Origin: an uncultured Clostridia bacterium
GTDB lineage: Bacteria; Bacillota; Clostridia; Oscillospirales; Ruminococcaceae
Assembly: GCA_945923775.1 (NCBI GenBank)
Contig: CAMELR010000007.1
Location: 29,020-93,019 of the forward strand
Direction: 5' to 3'
DNA: 64,000 nucleotides
Made by a program: the position numbers and the translations under genes. Below the pieces are notes generated by a model. The model saw only the letters and a program-made list of their open reading frames with translations, searched no databases and was not told where the DNA came from. This document shows positions 61,362 to 64,000 of this stretch, in pieces. The stretch's first letter is position 1, and each line of letters starts with the position of its first letter.

Positions 61362-63826
61362 TATATCGCCCCCGCATTTCTGACTGTGACTTTGTTCTGA
61401 TTCCACTGAATCCTTGAAACCACCTTTGTGAGCGTGATTCCGTCAATGGTAAGCGGAATTGTAACATCAAAAGCCTGTGCCTGTCCGATACCGTTGAACC
61501 CCGAAACCGTGCCGTTCATATCAAGGTCGAAATCCGAGGGGATGGCGTTCTGCATACTCTTAGAAACGTCTTTCATCTCATCTCCGAAGCCCTCGCCAAG
61601 ACCCTCTGCCATAAAACCGCCGAGATTTGCGAACAGCTTTGACGGGGAGTGTATTCCGAAAAAGTCCTTGATGCCGTCCACAATACCGCCGAAGAATCCG
61701 CTGATTTGATTCCACAGCCACGCGCCTGCGTCAGAAATACCCTGCCACAGACCTTTCAGCAGATTGCCGCCGACCTCTGCCATATTTCCGAAGTAGCTGC
61801 CGAAAGCGTCAATAATGCCCGCGATTATTTGCGGTATGGCCTTGACAATCTCGACAATGATTGTCGGAAGATTGGCTATCAGCGAAATGAACAGCTGAAC
61901 ACCCGCCGCAATAAGCTGCGGAATCGCTCCTATCACCGCATCAATAACACTTGAAATAATCTGCGGAATAGCCGCAACAATGGTCGTGATGATGGTCGGG
62001 AGGTTCTGCACAAGCGAGATGAGCAGCTTGATTCCGGCTTCGATAATAAGCGGAATTGCCGAAATGACCGCAGTAATTATTCCGTCAATTATCTGCGGAA
62101 TGACCTCTACAATTGCGGTTATGATGTCCGGCAGAGCGGTAACAAGCGAGGTGAGCAGCTGTATTCCCGCTTCGATTATCTGCGGTATTGCACTGATAAG
62201 AAAATCCACAATGCCCGTGATGATTTGCGGCAGCGCTTCAATGAGAACAGGCAGCGCGTCAAGTATGCCCTGCGCAAGTCCCACAATTAACTGCAAAGCC
62301 GCGTCAAGGATAAGCGGCAGATTATCGATGAGCGTTTTCACAATCTCAACGACTACCGTCACAATCTGCGGCACAAGCTGTGGAATCGTGTCCGCTATGC
62401 CCTTGATAAGCGAAAGCAGAATATCCGCTCCCGCCGAAACTATCTGCGGAAGTAACCCTACCAAAGCCGAAATAATCTCGGTCACAATTTTTGCCAAAGT
62501 GGGAGTGAGTTCAGAGATAGCAGACAGCAATCCATCGGCAAGTGCCTTGATGATACCCGGAGCGCTTTCGAGAACTGCGCCTGCGATAGAGGTTATAAGT
62601 TCAGCAAACTGCGGAATCAGCATCCGGATAGTATCGATAACAGATGTAACGCCGTTTTTCAGTTCATCGGCGGCATTATCGTTTCCCGCAAGCAGGTCGG
62701 CAAGTCCGTCCGTAATCTGCGTTATTCCGGGCAGAAGTTCGCCGACCATTCTGTTCTTCAGACCGCCAGCGGTATGCGAGAGCCGTGTAAGGCTATCCTC
62801 GAAAGCGGCAGATGCGGCTACGGCTTCGTTGCTCATAACCATACCGTAGTCCTCGGCTTCTTGCTTTAATCGTTCGGTTTCTTCTGCGGTGATGTTCAGA
62901 ACAGCAGCCATATCCACAGCAGACTTTCCGAGGAGGTCGTTTGCGGCGGCGGTACGCTCCGCGCCCGCTTCCATGCCTTGCAAAGCCGCGATAACAAGCG
63001 ACAACTGCTCGTCTTGGCTTTTGCCGTTCAAGTCCTCAATGGAAAGCCCCACAGCAGACAGCTTTTCGGCTGCTGAATCTGATCCGTTTGCCGCGTCCGT
63101 TATGACGGTGGACAGCTTTTTCATTCCCGATTGGAGATTGTCCACATCAGCACCGCAGCGCTCAAATACATAGCCCCATTTCTGATAGCTTTCGGCGCTT
63201 ATGCCGATTTTCTGCGAGGTCTTGTCGATTTGGTCGCCCGCCGAGCCGACTTCGTTCGCCATGTCCCACAGCTTTTTTCCTGCGGCAACACAGGCAGTTC
63301 CGACTGCCGCCGCAGCCGCCCCGAGAGCCGCGCCGATTTTCTTTGCGGTATCTCCGAGCCGGCTCAGCTTTCCGTCAGCGTCCTCGCTTGTGTCGGCGGC
63401 TTTCTTGACGGAATTGGAGAAATCCTTTGCTTCATCTCCCGCTTCATCAAAGCCCTTGTCGGCATTTGCGAGGGCGGTGTTGTTGGAGTTAAGTTCACGC
63501 TCCATGCTGTTCAGAGCAGCCTGCGCGTTATTCAGCTGTATCTGCCAGCTTTGAGTTCTGCGGTCGTTCTCACCAAAGGACTCGGCGGCATTGGCAAGGG
63601 CAGAACGGAGCGTTTCGATTTTCTGTTTCTGCTGCTCGATTTCCTTGTTGAGGACTTGGTTTCTCGCCGTGAGAGCCTCGGCAGATTTATCGTTCTTGTC
63701 GAACTGCGAATCCACCAGTTTCATTTCAGAACCAAGAACCTTGAAAGAATTGTTGATTTCGGCGAGGGATTTCTTGAACTCCTTTTCGCCCTCAAGGCCT
63801 ATTTTCAAGCCGAAATTCTCGGACAT
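61361..63826 (-). CDS. phage tail tape measure protein
   Basis: An 821-residue tape measure protein. N-terminal coiled-coil part (about 1-150, Gln/Glu/Lys-rich), a Gly/Ala-rich hydrophobic patch (KKIGAALGAAAAAVGTA, about 165-181), then a very long helical, hydrophobic region (about 380-690). Within it a 44-residue unit recurs at least three times with the pattern AIPQIIEAGIQLL...LPTIITxIVxAIPQII. Its length sets tail length, so with about 0.15 nm per residue a tail near 120 nm would be expected (family rule). AAGGAGGTGAT before the ATG. Confidence 0.92.
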   Translation of the reverse strand: MSENFGLKIGLEGEKEFKKSLAEINNSFKVLGSEMKLVDSQFDKNDKSAEALTARNQVLNKEIEQQKQKIETLRSALANAAESFGENDRRTQSWQIQLNNAQAALNSMERELNSNNTALANADKGFDEAGDEAKDFSNSVKKAADTSEDADGKLSRLGDTAKKIGAALGAAAAAVGTACVAAGKKLWDMANEVGSAGDQIDKTSQKIGISAESYQKWGYVFERCGADVDNLQSGMKKLSTVITDAANGSDSAAEKLSAVGLSIEDLNGKSQDEQLSLVIAALQGMEAGAERTAAANDLLGKSAVDMAAVLNITAEETERLKQEAEDYGMVMSNEAVAASAAFEDSLTRLSHTAGGLKNRMVGELLPGITQITDGLADLLAGNDNAADELKNGVTSVIDTIRMLIPQFAELITSIAGAVLESAPGIIKALADGLLSAISELTPTLAKIVTEIISALVGLLPQIVSAGADILLSLIKGIADTIPQLVPQIVTVVVEIVKTLIDNLPLILDAALQLIVGLAQGILDALPVLIEALPQIITGIVDFLISAIPQIIEAGIQLLTSLVTALPDIITAIVEVIPQIIDGIITAVISAIPLIIEAGIKLLISLVQNLPTIITTIVAAIPQIISSVIDAVIGAIPQLIAAGVQLFISLIANLPTIIVEIVKAIPQIIAGIIDAFGSYFGNMAEVGGNLLKGLWQGISDAGAWLWNQISGFFGGIVDGIKDFFGIHSPSKLFANLGGFMAEGLGEGFGDEMKDVSKSMQNAIPSDFDLDMNGTVSGFNGIGQAQAFDVTIPLTIDGITLTKVVSRIQWNQNKVTVRNAGAI
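61800..62196 (-). repeat. three 132-nt in-frame repeats in the tape measure gene
   Basis: Each unit encodes 44 residues starting with AIPxxIxAGxxLxxSLxxxLP; the three units are consecutive and of identical length. Preceding sequence holds further, more diverged copies of the same half-motif. Confidence 0.7.
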
Positions 63827-63855
63827 TCTGCATCACCTCCTTGGAAAAAGGGCAT

Positions 63856-63878
63856 AAAAAAAGAGCCTTGCGGCTCGG
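63856..63878 (-). terminator. intrinsic terminator upstream of the tape measure gene
   Basis: On the minus strand GAGCC-GCAA-GGCTC, then TTTTTTT. It lies 30 nt before the tape measure ATG, within what should be a late operon. Confidence 0.75.
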
Positions 63879-63890
63879 GGGGAATATATG

Positions 63891-63920
63891 AAAAAGGAGC
63901 AGCCAGGTGGTTGCTCCTTT
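63891..63920 (-). terminator. second hairpin upstream of the tape measure gene
   Basis: On the minus strand AAAGGAGCA pairs with TGCTCCTTT, followed by two further T; 12 nt before the first terminator. Confidence 0.6.
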
Positions 63921-63953
63921 AGTGTGTTAAACTGCTCGATAAATGGGAATTGG

Positions 63954-64000
63954 TCATTCTTCTTTTTCTTCAGGAGTATCTTCATTTGGCTTGGAACTGA
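63954..64000 (-). CDS. C-terminal end of a phage gene, probably tail assembly chaperone
   Basis: The last 14 codons before a TGA at 63954-63956 read SSKPNEDTPEEKEE, an acidic tail. Its position before the tape measure gene, where siphoviruses encode tail assembly chaperones, suggests that role. The rest is beyond the window. Confidence 0.4.
   Translation of the reverse strand, partial: SSKPNEDTPEEKEE

Larger units (their letters stand above)
52897..64000 (-). mobile_element. partial prophage (siphovirus-like tail, lysis and recombinase modules)
   Basis: All genes from 52955 to the right edge run on the minus strand in phage order: (tail assembly, cut) - tape measure - tail/baseplate - tail-associated protein - holin - endolysin - HTH protein - SHOCT-like protein - two serine recombinases. 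The region looks more A/T-rich than the housekeeping part. The left boundary is placed after the blaI-type promoter on gene content alone; no attachment repeat could be identified because the other end is outside the window. Confidence 0.85.

Overview
The window looks like a chromosome segment of an anaerobic gut Firmicute of class Clostridia, most likely Oscillospiraceae (Ruminococcus-like). This is inferred from the der-plsY-gpsA order, a pyruvate phosphate dikinase, an NFACT/RqcH protein, the YqfO-TrmK-DUF1858 cluster, strong A/T-rich sigma-A promoters with 17-bp spacers and a moderately high G+C (judged by eye). No rRNA and no CRISPR array was seen. One tRNA gene, tRNA-Leu(UAG), is present.

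Layout. 1-8.8 kb: pyruvate phosphate dikinase (cut by the window edge), an alpha/beta hydrolase, a large membrane c-di-GMP phosphodiesterase with two solute-binding sensor domains, a cytoplasmic GH13 glycosidase and two paralogous small membrane proteins. 8.8-17.7 kb: dprA, a DUF58/transglutaminase membrane pair, an rRNA methyltransferase, a lipoprotein, pgi, a tiny P-loop protein and rpmF. 17.8-24.5 kb: der, a membrane protein, plsY and gpsA (phospholipid precursor synthesis), then an Abi_2-like HEPN protein and a TerB_N-like protein, a possible two-gene defence or stress insertion. 24.5-28.1 kb, minus strand: rpmH-rnpA-yidD-yidC-jag, the classic replication-origin cluster but without dnaA beside it. 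28.3-29.9 kb: a VTC-domain/DUF4956 pair.

29.9-37.5 kb, minus strand: a complete F-type ATP synthase operon (atpZ-like, atpI, atpB, E, F, H, A, G, D, C). It carries an unannotated 42-residue single-pass membrane peptide between atpA and atpG, and a cluster of three strong hairpins between atpG and atpD. Its c subunit has a two-carboxylate Na+-type site. Upstream on the same strand are a membrane-anchored protein, a bactofilin and a polysaccharide deacetylase. 40.8-50.2 kb, minus strand: cyclophilin, HD-GYP phosphodiesterase, nucleotidyltransferase, GNAT acetyltransferase, valS, rqcH, a Nif3-like protein, trmK and a DUF1858 protein. Three copies of a palindromic intergenic repeat lie in this block.

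50.3-64 kb: tRNA-Leu, then a BlaR1/BlaI-type regulator pair with three operator-like palindromes and no visible target gene. After these comes the end of a siphovirus-type prophage running on the minus strand: tail tape measure, tail/baseplate protein, a tail-associated protein, holin, GH25 endolysin, then a module of HTH/zinc-finger protein, a small SHOCT-like protein and two tandem large serine recombinases. The prophage continues beyond the right edge.
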